This document shows, piece after piece, positions 41,245 through 53,834 of a stretch of DNA of 64,000 nucleotides. Source of the stretch: Amycolatopsis anabasis (GTDB lineage: Bacteria; Actinomycetota; Actinomycetes; Mycobacteriales; Pseudonocardiaceae). Numbering within the stretch: the stretch's first letter is position 1; each line of letters begins with the position of its first letter. The notes beneath the pieces are model-generated. The model had not been told where the DNA came from. It saw only the letters and a list, made by a program, of their open reading frames with translations, and searched no databases. The DNA lies in the NCBI RefSeq assembly GCF_009765355.1, contig NZ_VTHK01000001.1:1-64000 (forward strand), written 5' to 3'. The translations under genes and the position numbers were made by a program.

Positions 41245-41258
41245 CCTGGTGCCCCGTC

Positions 41259-41288
41259 GGCCCCGGAAGTGGCAGCACTTCCGGGGCC
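41259..41288. terminator. Bidirectional hairpin terminator
   Basis: Two 13-base arms (41259-41271, 41276-41288) pair perfectly around a 4-base loop. It lies between the convergent stops of csbD (41244) and pyrE (41295) and can serve both. Confidence 0.85.
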
Positions 41289-41294
41289 ATGGGG

Positions 41295-41855
41295 TCAGGA
41301 GAGGCCGAGGTCGTCCAGGGTGAGCAGGGTGCGGTAGGCCAGGCCCGCCTGCTCGATGGCCTCGCGGGCGCCGGTGTCGCGGTCGACGACCGTCGCCACG
41401 CCGACCACCTTCGCGCCCGCCTCGTTCAGCGCTTCGACCGCGGTGAGCACGCTGCCGCCGGTGGTCGAGGTGTCCTCCACGGCCAGCACCCGCTGCCCGG
41501 CGACCTCCATGCCCTCGATCCGCCGCTGCAGGCCGTGCTGCTTGGCGTCCTTGCGCACCACGAACGCGTCGAGCACCACGCCGTCGGCCGCGGCGGAGTG
41601 CAGCATCGCGGTCGCCACCGGATCGGCGCCCAGGGTCAGGCCGCCGACGGCGACGTAATCCCAGTCGCCGGTGAGCTGGCGGAGCAGCTTCCCGATCAAT
41701 GGCGCCGCCGCGTGGTGCAGGGTCGCCCGGCGCAGATCCACGTAGTAGTCGGCCGTTTTGCCGGAAGCCAGGGTCACGGTGCCGTGCACCACGGAAAGCT
41801 CGGTGACGAGCCGCGCCAGTTCGAGTTTCGCCGCTTGGTCCAGACCGGGTTTCAC
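41295..41855 (-). CDS. pyrE: Orotate phosphoribosyltransferase
   Basis: Converts orotate and PRPP into OMP in pyrimidine synthesis. The sequence closely follows actinobacterial PyrE: HGTVTLASGKTADYYVDLRR (here split by me), GGLTLGADPVATAM, FVVRKDAKQHG and the PRPP loop VLAVEDTSTTGGS. I take the GTG at 41853-41855 (186 residues), since homologues of about 180 residues begin here; an upstream GTG (41904) would add 17 residues. It follows the FtsX-type permease gene on the same strand but no other pyr gene is near. Confidence 0.94.
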   Translation of the reverse strand: MKPGLDQAAKLELARLVTELSVVHGTVTLASGKTADYYVDLRRATLHHAAAPLIGKLLRQLTGDWDYVAVGGLTLGADPVATAMLHSAAADGVVLDAFVVRKDAKQHGLQRRIEGMEVAGQRVLAVEDTSTTGGSVLTAVEALNEAGAKVVGVATVVDRDTGAREAIEQAGLAYRTLLTLDDLGLS

Positions 41856-41907
41856 CACGGGCAGAGAGTCTTGCACAACACCCGCGGTGAACCCGCCGAC
41901 ACGCACA

Positions 41908-44462
41908 TCAGTCGTTGGTGACGGTCGCCTCTGCCGGACGTCCCCGCGTCGCCACCCAGGACGGCACCAAGGTCGCGACCATGGTCAGCGCACCGGCCAC
42001 GCCGATCACCGCGAGGTATATCCACAGTGGACCGGACGGCAGCAGCGAATCGCTGACCACGAGGGTGAACGGGACGAGCGCGGCGGCCGCGACGACCGTG
42101 CCGAGCAGCACGCCGACGAGCGCGATCAGCACGCCCTCCGCGGACATCATGCGCAGCACCTGCGACCGCGTCGCGCCGGTGAGCCGTTGCAGCCCGAACT
42201 CCCGGCGCCGCCGCACGGTCGCCATCACCAGCGTGTTCACCACCGAGATCGCGGTGTACGCCATGATCATCCCGACCAGCAGGTAGTTCACCCAGGCGCC
42301 GATCTCCTGCCCCTTGGCGTGCGCGGCGATCAGCATGCCGCGGTCGCCGACCACCACCCCGGGCTGCGCCGCGGCGAACTCCCGCAGGGTCGCGGTCAGA
42401 TCGGCGCCGGGCTCGGCGCGGACCAGGATCTGCCGCGCCAGCCCGCCGGTCGTGTGCGCGGCGACCAGGTCCGCGGGCATGAGGAACATTTCCGCGCCGG
42501 GCTTGGTCTCGAGGAGCGCGACGATCCGCGCGGTGACCGGCGTCCGGTCGCCCATGCGCAGGGTGAGCTGGTCGCCGACGCCGCGGCCGATCTCGCGGGC
42601 GAACTCCGCGGGCACCGCGACCGTGTCCCCGCGCAGGGCCGTCAACGCGCCCGCGGTGACGCCGATCGCCGACGTCGCCGTGACCCCGTCCGCGGAAACC
42701 CCTTGCACCGGCATGCCTTCGTCGTCCTGCGACGCCACGAACGGCGAGTCGACGAGCACGTTGCTGGTGACGAACGCCGAAGCGCCCGCGACGCCGGGCA
42801 GTTCCCGCACGCGCTCGGTCAGGCCGGGGGCGAGGCCGCCGGTCGTCGAGGCCACCACGGCGTCCGCGCGCAGACCGCTCGTGTACGCCTCCTCGGCCGC
42901 GGCGACCTGGGTCGTCTGCAGGTAGATGTTCGCGGTGGCGATCCCGGTGGCCAGCATGATCGGGGTGACCGCCGCCGCCATCGCGACCACCCGGCTGCGG
43001 GCGTTGAGCGTCGCGAGATGCCCGTTCACCCCGGTCAGCGCGCGCAGCGGCCACCGCAGGATCGCCATCAGGACCCGGGTGATCCCGGGGCTGATCAGCG
43101 CGAGGCCGATCGCCCAGAGCATCACCGACGGGCCCGCGGTGCTCGCCGCGACCGGACCGGTCATCACGGCGGCCGTGACGATCGCGAGCGCGAGCCCGCC
43201 GCCGAAGCACAGCACCGCGAGGATCGCCCGGGTCGGGGTGAGCCAGCGGCGCTGCACGGCCGCCTCGGCGAGCGCCTCGGTGGGCCGGGTGTTCGCCGCG
43301 CGCCGGGCCGCGAAGATCGCGGCGGCCAAGGCCGCGAGGATCGCCACCCCCGCGGCGGCGACGGCCGGGATCCAGCCGGAGTGGAAGGCCAGCGGCGCGG
43401 GCACCACGTCGTGGGCGACGAGCTGGTCGAACAGCCAGCGCCCGAGGACCGAACCGAGCACCGCGGCGATCCCGGTCGCGAGCAGCGAAACGATCATCGC
43501 CTCGCCGAGCACCATCCGGCGCAGCTGGCGCGGGGTGGTGCCGATCGCCCGCAGCAGGGCCAGTTCGCGCTGCCGCTGCTGCAAGGACAAGGCGAGCGTC
43601 CCGGCCACCACGAACATCGCGACCAGGGCCGCCAGCCCGCCGCACACCGCGGCCAGCACGATCAGCTTCTCCCCGCTCGCCAGTACTTCCGGGAACTCGG
43701 CCACCCCGCGGTCGTCACCGGTCAGCACGGTCACCGGCGCCCCCCGCAGAGCGCCCACCACGCGGGGTTCGAGCGCGGCGGGGTCGGTGCCGGGCGCGGG
43801 CAGCACGCCGATCGTGTCGACCCGGCCGGGATGCCCGGCCAGCCGGGCCGCGTCGGAGTCGGCGAAGAACACCGCGGGCACGCTCGGATTCGCGGCCCCG
43901 GCGGCGATTCCGGAGACGCGGAAGGTTTCCGCGGTCCCCCGCACGGCGAGCCGGACGCGGTCACCGACTCCGACGCCGGAGGCCAGCGGGCCGTCCAGCA
44001 CGACCTCGCCGGGTCCGGGCGCCTGGCCCGCGGTCAGCGCGTACGGGGTGAGCCGGGCCGACCCCCAGCCGTGGCCGAGCGAATCCGTCCGCACGGGCCG
44101 GTTCTCCCGCAGCAGGGTCGCCGGGAAGGACACCTCGCCGATCGCCTCGGCCACCCCCGGCACGGCCTGGACCTTCGCCACCAGCCCGGAGTCGATCCGC
44201 ACCCGTTCGGACAGCGTGGCGTTCTTGGTGTCCGGGTCCTCGTCGGGATCGGACGGAACGTCCTTGACGATTTCGTAGGTCTGGTCGCCGCTGACCACGA
44301 TCGGCGTGGCGGCGAGCCGTTGCGGCGGAACCGCGGTGCGGATCCCGGTCTCCATCAGGCCGCCGCAGGCCAGCACGATCATGGCGCCGAAGAACATCGC
44401 GACGAAGGTCGCCGCGAATCCGCCCTTGCGCAGGCGGAGGGTGCGCAGGGCCAGCCGCAGCA

Positions 44463-44463
<1 letters not shown>
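41908..44463 (-). CDS. ABC exporter permease, FtsX/MacB type
   Basis: About 851 residues with two FtsX permease domains. Hydrophobic clusters occur at about 15-40, 255-275, 305-335, 355-385, 425-445, 470-490, 715-735, 765-790 and 800-825, with large extracytoplasmic loops (MacB-PCD-like) between. Such permeases with a LolD-type ATPase export peptides, lipoproteins or drive envelope mechanics. The ATG at 44461-44463 overlaps the ATPase stop; a GTG one codon earlier is equally close. No binding or regulator gene is adjacent. Confidence 0.92.
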
Positions 44464-45236
<773 letters not shown>

Positions 45237-45366
45237 GTCCGCTCCCGGTTTTCCCCTCGCGCCACCTGCGCGATCTCTGGGAAAAACGCTAGGGAGCGAG
45301 CAACATCGATCCCATGGGGCCAGCGAGCGGATTCGTGGTGGGGACAGCCCTACCCGCCGTGCGGAT

Positions 45367-46119
45367 TCACGTGCGGCCGCGGCCGCCGAACCGGCCGCGC
45401 AGCCCGCGCGGGATGAAGTTCGCGACCGCGACGAGCAGCTTCCAGTGCAGGCTCGGGATGGACACCACCTTGCCGCGCCGCAGATCCCGGAGCGCCTCGG
45501 TGACCACCTGACCAGGACTCAGCCAGAACCGCTGCGCGCCCGGTTTGATCAGCCCCGCGCGTTCGTGGAACTCGGTCGTGGTGAGCCCGGGGCAGAGCGC
45601 CAGGATCCGCACGCCTTCGGGCAGCGAGGTGGCGATGCCCTCGCTGAACGCGGTGACCCAGGTCTTGCTCGCGGTGTAGGTGGAGCCGCGGCCGGAGAAG
45701 AACCCGGCCACGCTGGACACGTTGATCACGTCACCGCGGCCGCGGTCGATCATGCCGGGCAACGCGGCGCGGGTCAGCCGCAGCACGGCGGTCACGTTCA
45801 CGTCGAGCTGGTTCTGCAGGTCCTCGGGCGGGATCGTCCAGAACTCCCCGTTGAGCCCGAAGCCGGCGTTGTTCACCAGAAGTTCGATCGGGGTTCCGGC
45901 GACGCGCTCCTCGACGACCGCGCGGCCCTCGACCGTGGACAGGTCGGCGGGCAGGACCTCGGCGGTGACGCGGTGCCGTTCTGCCAGTTCTTCCGCGAGG
46001 GCGTCGAGGCGGGGGCGGTCGCGGGCGACCAGCACCAGGTCGTACCCCTCGGCGGCGAGCTTTCGGGCGAACTCGGCGCCGATTCCGGCACTGGCTCCGG
46101 TTATCAAGGCGATGGGCAT
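45367..46119 (-). CDS. SDR family oxidoreductase
   Basis: 250 residues from the ATG at 46117-46119. Motifs [14 protein letters not shown], catalytic Ser in NVSSVAG and YTASK. The C-terminal 60 residues ([25 protein letters not shown]) match the DltE/YqjQ-like branch, which often acts on lipid or ketone substrates at the membrane. It stands alone between the ABC exporter and a divergent secreted protein gene. Confidence 0.9.
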   Translation of the reverse strand: MPIALITGASAGIGAEFARKLAAEGYDLVLVARDRPRLDALAEELAERHRVTAEVLPADLSTVEGRAVVEERVAGTPIELLVNNAGFGLNGEFWTIPPEDLQNQLDVNVTAVLRLTRAALPGMIDRGRGDVINVSSVAGFFSGRGSTYTASKTWVTAFSEGIATSLPEGVRILALCPGLTTTEFHERAGLIKPGAQRFWLSPGQVVTEALRDLRRGKVVSIPSLHWKLLVAVANFIPRGLRGRFGGRGRT

Positions 46120-46316
46120 GGCCGCCACGCTACCGCTCGGTGATCGATTTGCTACCGAAACCGCAGGTCATGCACGGTTAGTAGTAACCCAGAGTGGTGA
46201 GGTGACCTCGGTTGCGCAACGAAGAACCACAGGAAGTATCGTCCGTACCGCCGTTCGGAGTAATCAACATCACTTCGGATTACTTCGAGGTCAGGACTAC
46301 GTGAGGACGCACTTCC

Positions 46317-47501
46317 ATGGGGAAGCACCGCAAGTCGAGGGCAGTCCCTCTCCCCAGGATCGTTGCCGGTGCGGCGCCGTTCGCGCTGCTACTGGCCGGT
46401 CCGGCCACCAGCTGGGCGGCCACGCCCGCCGACCATCATCCCTCCGGCTCCGAACCCGTCTCTTCTCTCAGGAGTTCTCTGGCTGCGATGACTGAAGACG
46501 TTTACCGACTCGGCGACCAGAACGCGACCCACACCACGGAAACCGCCGCGGAAGGTGTGCTCGACACCGCCGGCGGGGCGGCGGGATTCACCGCCGACCG
46601 GACCGAGGTGGCCACGGCATCGGTGAGCGAGACGTCCGGGGCACTGAGTACCAACACGCAGCACCTGGAAGGCGCCGGCAGCCACGACGAGGGCCTCACC
46701 ACCGATCCGGCGACCGGCGCCGCGGAAGGGCACACCCAGGATAGCCACCACCTCGGGGGTTCCGACGCGACGACCACCCTGATCGGGCCCGCCGACGGCG
46801 TGGGCGGTTCGACCGTCACCGAGGACGCCGCCGACGCCGTGCTGACCCGGAACGCGGCGCTCACCCGGGACGCCCGCGGCAACGCGCACGTGGTGTCCGA
46901 GTTCTTCGGCGAGGGCAAGGCGTCGCGCGGTTCGGGGCACGGCTTCTGGTTCACCCCGGCGGCGGGCGGCGAGATCGAATCCGCCCAGGCCGGGCGCGGC
47001 TGCTTCACCGGCACCCTGGACGTGCTCCGCGACGAGGACGGCACCGCCGCCGGGACCGTGGAGCAGGCGATCGCGGGCGAGTTCGAGCAGCGGCACGCCG
47101 CCGAGGGGCACCTCGGTCCGCTGTCGGCCAAGGGCACCTCGTCCCAGTCCGGCACGCTCGACCTGGTCGCCACGCACGACGCGACCTCGACCCCGGACGG
47201 CGGCGCCGAATCGGCGACCGGCGGCTCGGTGCAGGGCCTGGTCACCGACCACACCGGCGGCGAGGTCGGCATCGAGAACGTCGTGCAGGTCTCCGGCGAT
47301 CTGCGGACCGAGGCGGCGGCCTCCGACCTCGTGCACGAGTCCACAAAGGACGGTGTGCCGGAAGCGCCGGCGGCGCAGCACGCGGCGTCGGTGTCGCACG
47401 AGGCCAAGGCGAGCCTGCGGCTGCTGCGCCAGGCACCGCTCGGCGGCGGGCTGTCCCTCGGCGCGCCGCCGCTGAACATCACGCCGTCACTGGGGTCGTG
47501 A
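46317..47501 (+). CDS. Secreted hypothetical protein
   Basis: 394 residues. A basic start (MGKHRKSRAVPLPR) and a hydrophobic core lead to a Sec cleavage site near ATSWAA (about residue 35). The mature chain is rich in Thr, Gly, Ala, Glu and His with few hydrophobics and one cysteine, suggesting an extended or beta-rich extracellular protein; no known domain, sortase motif or anchor is seen. Upstream is a GTAATC/GATTAC inverted repeat (46260-46283) in the promoter region. Role unknown. Confidence 0.75.
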   Translation: MGKHRKSRAVPLPRIVAGAAPFALLLAGPATSWAATPADHHPSGSEPVSSLRSSLAAMTEDVYRLGDQNATHTTETAAEGVLDTAGGAAGFTADRTEVATASVSETSGALSTNTQHLEGAGSHDEGLTTDPATGAAEGHTQDSHHLGGSDATTTLIGPADGVGGSTVTEDAADAVLTRNAALTRDARGNAHVVSEFFGEGKASRGSGHGFWFTPAAGGEIESAQAGRGCFTGTLDVLRDEDGTAAGTVEQAIAGEFEQRHAAEGHLGPLSAKGTSSQSGTLDLVATHDATSTPDGGAESATGGSVQGLVTDHTGGEVGIENVVQVSGDLRTEAAASDLVHESTKDGVPEAPAAQHAASVSHEAKASLRLLRQAPLGGGLSLGAPPLNITPSLGS

Positions 47502-47524
47502 AGGACCTATCCCGGGGGTGAGCG

Positions 47525-47561
47525 AGGGCCCCGCCTCGGCGCGGAAATGAGGCGGGGCCCT
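47525..47561. terminator. Bidirectional hairpin terminator
   Basis: Arms 47525-47537 and 47549-47561 form a perfect 13-bp GC-rich stem with an 11-base loop, between the convergent secreted-protein gene and the membrane protein gene. Confidence 0.85.
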
Positions 47562-47577
47562 TGCGCGTACCAGCTCT

Positions 47578-48306
47578 TCAGTTCCCGGGCTGCCGGGGAG
47601 CGCCGTGCTCCTCGATCGCGGTCGCCGCGCCGGACTCGCCGCCCTGCCAGTGGCGGCCGGGGCGGTAGTCCTCGTCGAACGGGTCCACGATGTCGGCGAT
47701 CTCGCCGAGGTCGCGCAGCAGCCGCTCCAGCCGCGACGGGCCGACGTTCGGCGCCGCGCTGGCCAGCACCCATTCGTTCTCCAGCCACGCCACGCCGACA
47801 TCCCCGCCGAGCGCGTCGGCGGCGTCCACCAGTTCCTGGGTGATCAGCGCGCGAGCGCCCTCGGAGTCGTCGGCGAACGCGTACCGCTGGCCGACCGGGC
47901 CGAGCAGCTCGGGCATTTCCGCGCGCTGGAACGGGACGCTGGCCAGCCAGAGTTCCACCAGCACCGGGTGCACCCGGTTGCACCGGACCGCGACCACGAC
48001 CGCGGGGATCTGGCCGTTCGACTCGATGTCGAAGACGAACACCGGGCGCCGGCCGTCCGAGGTGAAGGTGGAGCCCGCGACGACGTTCACCGCGGCCTCG
48101 GCGCCGAAGTAGCCGATCGCGCCACCCGCCCACTGTCTCGGGAGGTTCTCGTCCTCCTCGATGAACTGCCAGCCGCGCAGGTCGGCCCAGCGCATCCGTT
48201 CCCGGTTGCGCGAGCCCTCCCTGGCCCGGTCGGTCGCGAGCAGTGCGAGTCCCGCCACCAGTGCCACGGCGGCGATGACGAACCAGATCCACGCCGGAAT
48301 ACCCAC
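47578..48306 (-). CDS. Hypothetical membrane-anchored protein
   Basis: 242 residues. An N-terminal membrane helix (WIWFVIAAVALVAGLALLA) is followed by a cytoplasmic domain with RMRWADLRGWQFIEED and PVFVFDIES strands; no known family. I take the GTG at 48304-48306, since AGGGTA (TACCCT on this strand, 48313-48318) lies 6 bases before it, a leaderless layout; a TTG 11 codons upstream is poorer. Architecture resembles the protein at 35709-36365. Acidic C-terminus. Confidence 0.72.
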   Translation of the reverse strand: MGIPAWIWFVIAAVALVAGLALLATDRAREGSRNRERMRWADLRGWQFIEEDENLPRQWAGGAIGYFGAEAAVNVVAGSTFTSDGRRPVFVFDIESNGQIPAVVVAVRCNRVHPVLVELWLASVPFQRAEMPELLGPVGQRYAFADDSEGARALITQELVDAADALGGDVGVAWLENEWVLASAAPNVGPSRLERLLRDLGEIADIVDPFDEDYRPGRHWQGGESGAATAIEEHGAPRQPGN

Positions 48307-48385
48307 GGACCAAGGGTAGCCCTCGACCTCGGCACGCAAAGATCACCGGGCCGGTGTCCCATCACCCCTTCGGGGCATTCCGGTC

Positions 48386-48429
48386 GCACTTTGTCGGCTG
48401 AGTGCGGTCGCACTCAGCCGACAAAGTGC
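48386..48429 (-). terminator. 20-bp perfect hairpin after clpB
   Basis: Arms 48386-48405 and 48410-48429 are exact reverse complements with a 4-base loop. It begins 3 bases after the clpB stop. The outer part GCACTTTGTCGGC matches the dispersed GTCGGCCAAG repeat, so this terminator seems to be built from two inverted copies of that unit. Confidence 0.88.
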
Positions 48430-48432
48430 TGG

Positions 48433-51036
<2,604 letters not shown>

Positions 51037-51108
51037 CCCTCACCTCATGTCTAGCGTGCCTGATGACAGCCCACCACAACCGCTGTCGACAGGTACAACG
51101 TCAGAAAA

Positions 51109-51129
51109 GTTGAGTGTGTTCCGCTCAAC
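51109..51129. promoter_or_regulatory. HAIR element (HspR site) of clpB
   Basis: G-TTGAGT (51109-51115), 7 bases, GCTCAA-C (51123-51129); consensus CTTGAGT-N7-ACTCAAG. One core mismatch and swapped outer bases. It lies about 75 bases before the clpB start. Confidence 0.8.
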
Positions 51130-51195
51130 CCTGAAAAGATGCAGAAGGGCGCCTTCGATGCCCCCGCCGCACCGAAGACGCCCCGGGATCGGAGT

Positions 51196-53010
51196 TCAGC
51201 TACCTGGGTGACCGGCCGCGACCCCGAGCCGATGCCGCCCGCCGAGTTCGACGTCGCGGTCCACCCGCTCACCGGCGGGTACGGACAACGGGACGGCGAC
51301 CGGCTGGTGGTCCGCGGCGGTCGCGGTCAGCGCGTAGGTGCCCGCCGCCAAGCCGTCCAGGCGGTAGCCGCCGTCCCCGCCGGTCAGCCCGGAGGCCACC
51401 ACTTCGCCGCGCGGATCGGTGAGCACCACGGTCGCGCCGCCCACCGCGCGCCCGCCGGGGGTGCGGACCGCCCCGGTCACCGTCGCGCCCGCCGGAACCG
51501 CGTCCAGCGTCGAGCGCAGCGGGGTCTCGCGCAGGAACAGCACGGCCACCAGGGTCACCAGGGAGACGAAGCCCGCGATCAGGAAGATCTTCCCGGTCGC
51601 GTCCCCGTAGGCGGCGCGCACGATCTGCTGGATCGGCCCGGGCAGCGCGCCCACGTTGAGCGTGCCGCCGCCGGAGCCCACCGCGTGCCCGGCGGGCACG
51701 CCCAGTGCGGCGAGCGAGGACGTGATGTTCGCCGAGACCCGCGTGGCCAGCACCGCGCCGAGCGCGGAGACCCCGGCGGACCCGCCGAGCGTGCGGAAGA
51801 AGGTGACCACCGAGGACGCCGAGCCCATGTCCCGCATGCCGACGGTGTTCTGCACGACCAGCACCAGGTTCTGCATCAGGCAGCCGACGCCGATGCCCAT
51901 CAGCGCGAGGTAGACCCCCATCAACGTCAGGTTCGTGGTGTGGTCCACGGTGCTCAGCAGGAACAGGCCGACCGGCAGGGTGATCGCGCCGAACAGCAGG
52001 AAGGGCTTGGTCTTCCCGGTGCGCGAGATGATCTGGCCCGCGATCGTCGAGGACAGGAACAGCCCGAGCACCATCGGCAGCGTCATCAGGCCCGCGTGCG
52101 TCGGCGAGAAGCCCCGGGAGATCTGGTAGTACTGCCCGAGGAACACCGCGCCGCCGAACATCGCCGTGCCCACGGCCAGGGTGCCGAGCACCGCCAGCGT
52201 GAAGGTCGGGCTACGGAACAGGCGCAGCGGGACCACCGGCTCGCTGACCCGCGATTCGACGAACACGGCCAGCGCGAGCGCCACCAGCGCGCCGCCCACG
52301 TAGAGCACGGTCGACCAGGACAGCCAGCCGAAGCTCTTCCCGGCCAGCGAAACCCAGATCAGCAGCAGCGCCACGCCGCCGACCAGCAGGGTCGCGCCGA
52401 ACCAGTCGATCTTCACCGGGCGCTTGACCACCGGCAGGTGAAGTGTCTTGCCGAGCACCACGAACGCGAGCACGGCGATCGGCACGCACACCCAGAAGCA
52501 CCAGCGCCAGCCGAGCGGGGAGTCCACGATCAGGCCGCCGACCAGCGGCCCGGACACCGTGGCCACGGCGAAGGTCGCGCCGATGTACCCGGAGTACCGG
52601 CCGCGGTCACGCGGCGCGATCATCGCCGCGATCACCACCTGGATCAGGGCCTGCAGCCCGCCCATGCCGACGCCCTGCAGCGCGCGGAAGGCGATCAGCT
52701 CGGGCATCGACTGCGCGATCCCGCCGAGCGCCGAACCGGCGGTGAAGATCACGATCGCCAGCTGGTACAGCAGTTTCTTGCTGAACAGGTCGGCGAGTTT
52801 GCCCCAGATCGGCGTGGTCGCGGTCGAGGTCAGCAGCGTCGCGGTGACCACCCAGGTGTACTGGCTCTGCGAGCCGTCCAGGTCGGCGAGGATGGTCGGC
52901 AGCGCGTTCGAGACGATCGTGGAGGACAGGATCGCCACCAGCAGGGCCAGCAGCAGCCCGGAGAAGGCGCGCATGATCTGCCGATGGGTCATCGGTTCGG
53001 TTTCGGTCAA
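51196..53010 (-). CDS. DHA2 MFS pump with one C-terminal beta repeat
   Basis: 604-residue transporter, second of its kind in the window. About 14 helices fill residues 8-505 ([15 protein letters not shown], motif [30 protein letters not shown]). Residues 508-592 form one transthyretin-like repeat ([37 protein letters not shown]) like the three on the pump at 18675, then a short tail. The TTG at 53008-53010 overlaps the MarR stop as TTGA; the ATG at 52990-52992 is an alternative start. Regulated by the upstream MarR. Confidence 0.9.
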   Translation of the reverse strand: MTETEPMTHRQIMRAFSGLLLALLVAILSSTIVSNALPTILADLDGSQSQYTWVVTATLLTSTATTPIWGKLADLFSKKLLYQLAIVIFTAGSALGGIAQSMPELIAFRALQGVGMGGLQALIQVVIAAMIAPRDRGRYSGYIGATFAVATVSGPLVGGLIVDSPLGWRWCFWVCVPIAVLAFVVLGKTLHLPVVKRPVKIDWFGATLLVGGVALLLIWVSLAGKSFGWLSWSTVLYVGGALVALALAVFVESRVSEPVVPLRLFRSPTFTLAVLGTLAVGTAMFGGAVFLGQYYQISRGFSPTHAGLMTLPMVLGLFLSSTIAGQIISRTGKTKPFLLFGAITLPVGLFLLSTVDHTTNLTLMGVYLALMGIGVGCLMQNLVLVVQNTVGMRDMGSASSVVTFFRTLGGSAGVSALGAVLATRVSANITSSLAALGVPAGHAVGSGGGTLNVGALPGPIQQIVRAAYGDATGKIFLIAGFVSLVTLVAVLFLRETPLRSTLDAVPAGATVTGAVRTPGGRAVGGATVVLTDPRGEVVASGLTGGDGGYRLDGLAAGTYALTATAADHQPVAVPLSVPAGERVDRDVELGGRHRLGVAAGHPGS

Positions 53011-53495
53011 CTACTTCCCAGCTTTCCGGTTTGACACGGCACCGGTGGCGCACCGAGCGCGGCGCGGAGGTCGTCGTTCATCGCGGCCAGCCGCTCGGTC
53101 AGTGCGTGCACCTCGGATTCGTCCCAGTTGTGCAGCGCCTTGCGCAGGAACTCGGTCTGGAGTTCGCGCCAGCGCAGCAGCTCCCGCTCGCCGCGTTCGG
53201 AGACGCGGATCAGCGCCGCGCGGCCGTCCTCGGGCGCCGGGCGCCGGTCGATGAACCCGGCCGCGGTGAGCTGCGCGATCTGCCGGCTGATCACCGAGAC
53301 GTCCACCATCCGCCGCTTGGCGAGTTCGGACGGGCGGGATTCCCCGTGCTTGGCGAGATCGGCGAGCAGCATGGCCGCCGCGGGGTGCAGGCCGCTCTCG
53401 TCCTGCCAGGTCTGCGCGATCCAGCCGTGCTGCAGCTGAGCGGAGGCGCGGAGCTGGCGCATGAGCTCCAGGCTGGCCTCGTCACCAGGACCCAT
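53007..53495 (-). CDS. MarR family regulator
   Basis: 162 residues from the ATG at 53493-53495, preferred because GGGAGG lies 9 bases upstream; the ATG at 53525 falls within the operator. MarR fold with RPSELAKRRMVDVSVISRQI as recognition helix and the wing RPAPEDGRAALI. First gene of a two-gene operon with the MFS pump, paralogous in layout to the MarR-MFS pair at 18118. Confidence 0.9.
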   Translation of the reverse strand: MGPGDEASLELMRQLRASAQLQHGWIAQTWQDESGLHPAAAMLLADLAKHGESRPSELAKRRMVDVSVISRQIAQLTAAGFIDRRPAPEDGRAALIRVSERGERELLRWRELQTEFLRKALHNWDESEVHALTERLAAMNDDLRAALGAPPVPCQTGKLGSS

Positions 53496-53510
53496 ACCGG
53501 GACACCTCCC

Positions 53511-53531
53511 ACTTGGTTGTGCCATACAAGT
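53511..53531. promoter_or_regulatory. Inverted repeat at MarR promoter
   Basis: ACTTG (53511-53515) and CAAGT (53527-53531) separated by 11 bases, just upstream of the MarR start. Plausible autoregulatory site; the spacing differs from the palindrome at 18067. Confidence 0.45.
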
Positions 53532-53745
53532 TTATCGCCGATTGCTTGCTTACTACAACTATGTGAACGGTGAGCTACCCCACGCCGCGGCCCGGGAGTG
53601 CCACCCGTCCGGAGCAACCCTGGGAGCGGAAGCCCCGCCGGGAGCTACTCTCTACCGGCCTGCCGATTCTTTCGGCCGGGTGCATGCGTCAAGAAGTGGA
53701 ATATTCACCAGAATTCGCAGCCCCTTGCGGACTCCTGGCCTGCCA

Positions 53746-53766
53746 CGATCGGGTGACGCCCGATCG
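53746..53766. promoter_or_regulatory. 8-5-8 inverted repeat upstream of flavohemoprotein
   Basis: CGATCGGG-TGACG-CCCGATCG is a perfect inverted repeat ending 14 bases before an AATAAT box (53780-53785), a good -10 candidate, so it overlaps the -35 region. Likely operator for the flavohemoprotein gene. The surrounding gap (53532-53834) has no gene. Confidence 0.6.
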
Positions 53767-53834
53767 GGGACCTTTCGTGAATAATCGGGGTGTGGATCAA
53801 GAGGTGAGCGAAGACCTGTGAGCGCCGAGGAACG

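Noticed and set aside
41904..41906. Upstream GTG as the pyrE start
   Set aside because: It would add 17 residues unlike actinobacterial PyrE starts; the GTG at 41853-41855 fits the family.
45314..45511. Short plus-strand frame overlapping the SDR gene
   Set aside because: Opposite the C-terminus of a well-supported SDR; no ribosome site or family pattern.
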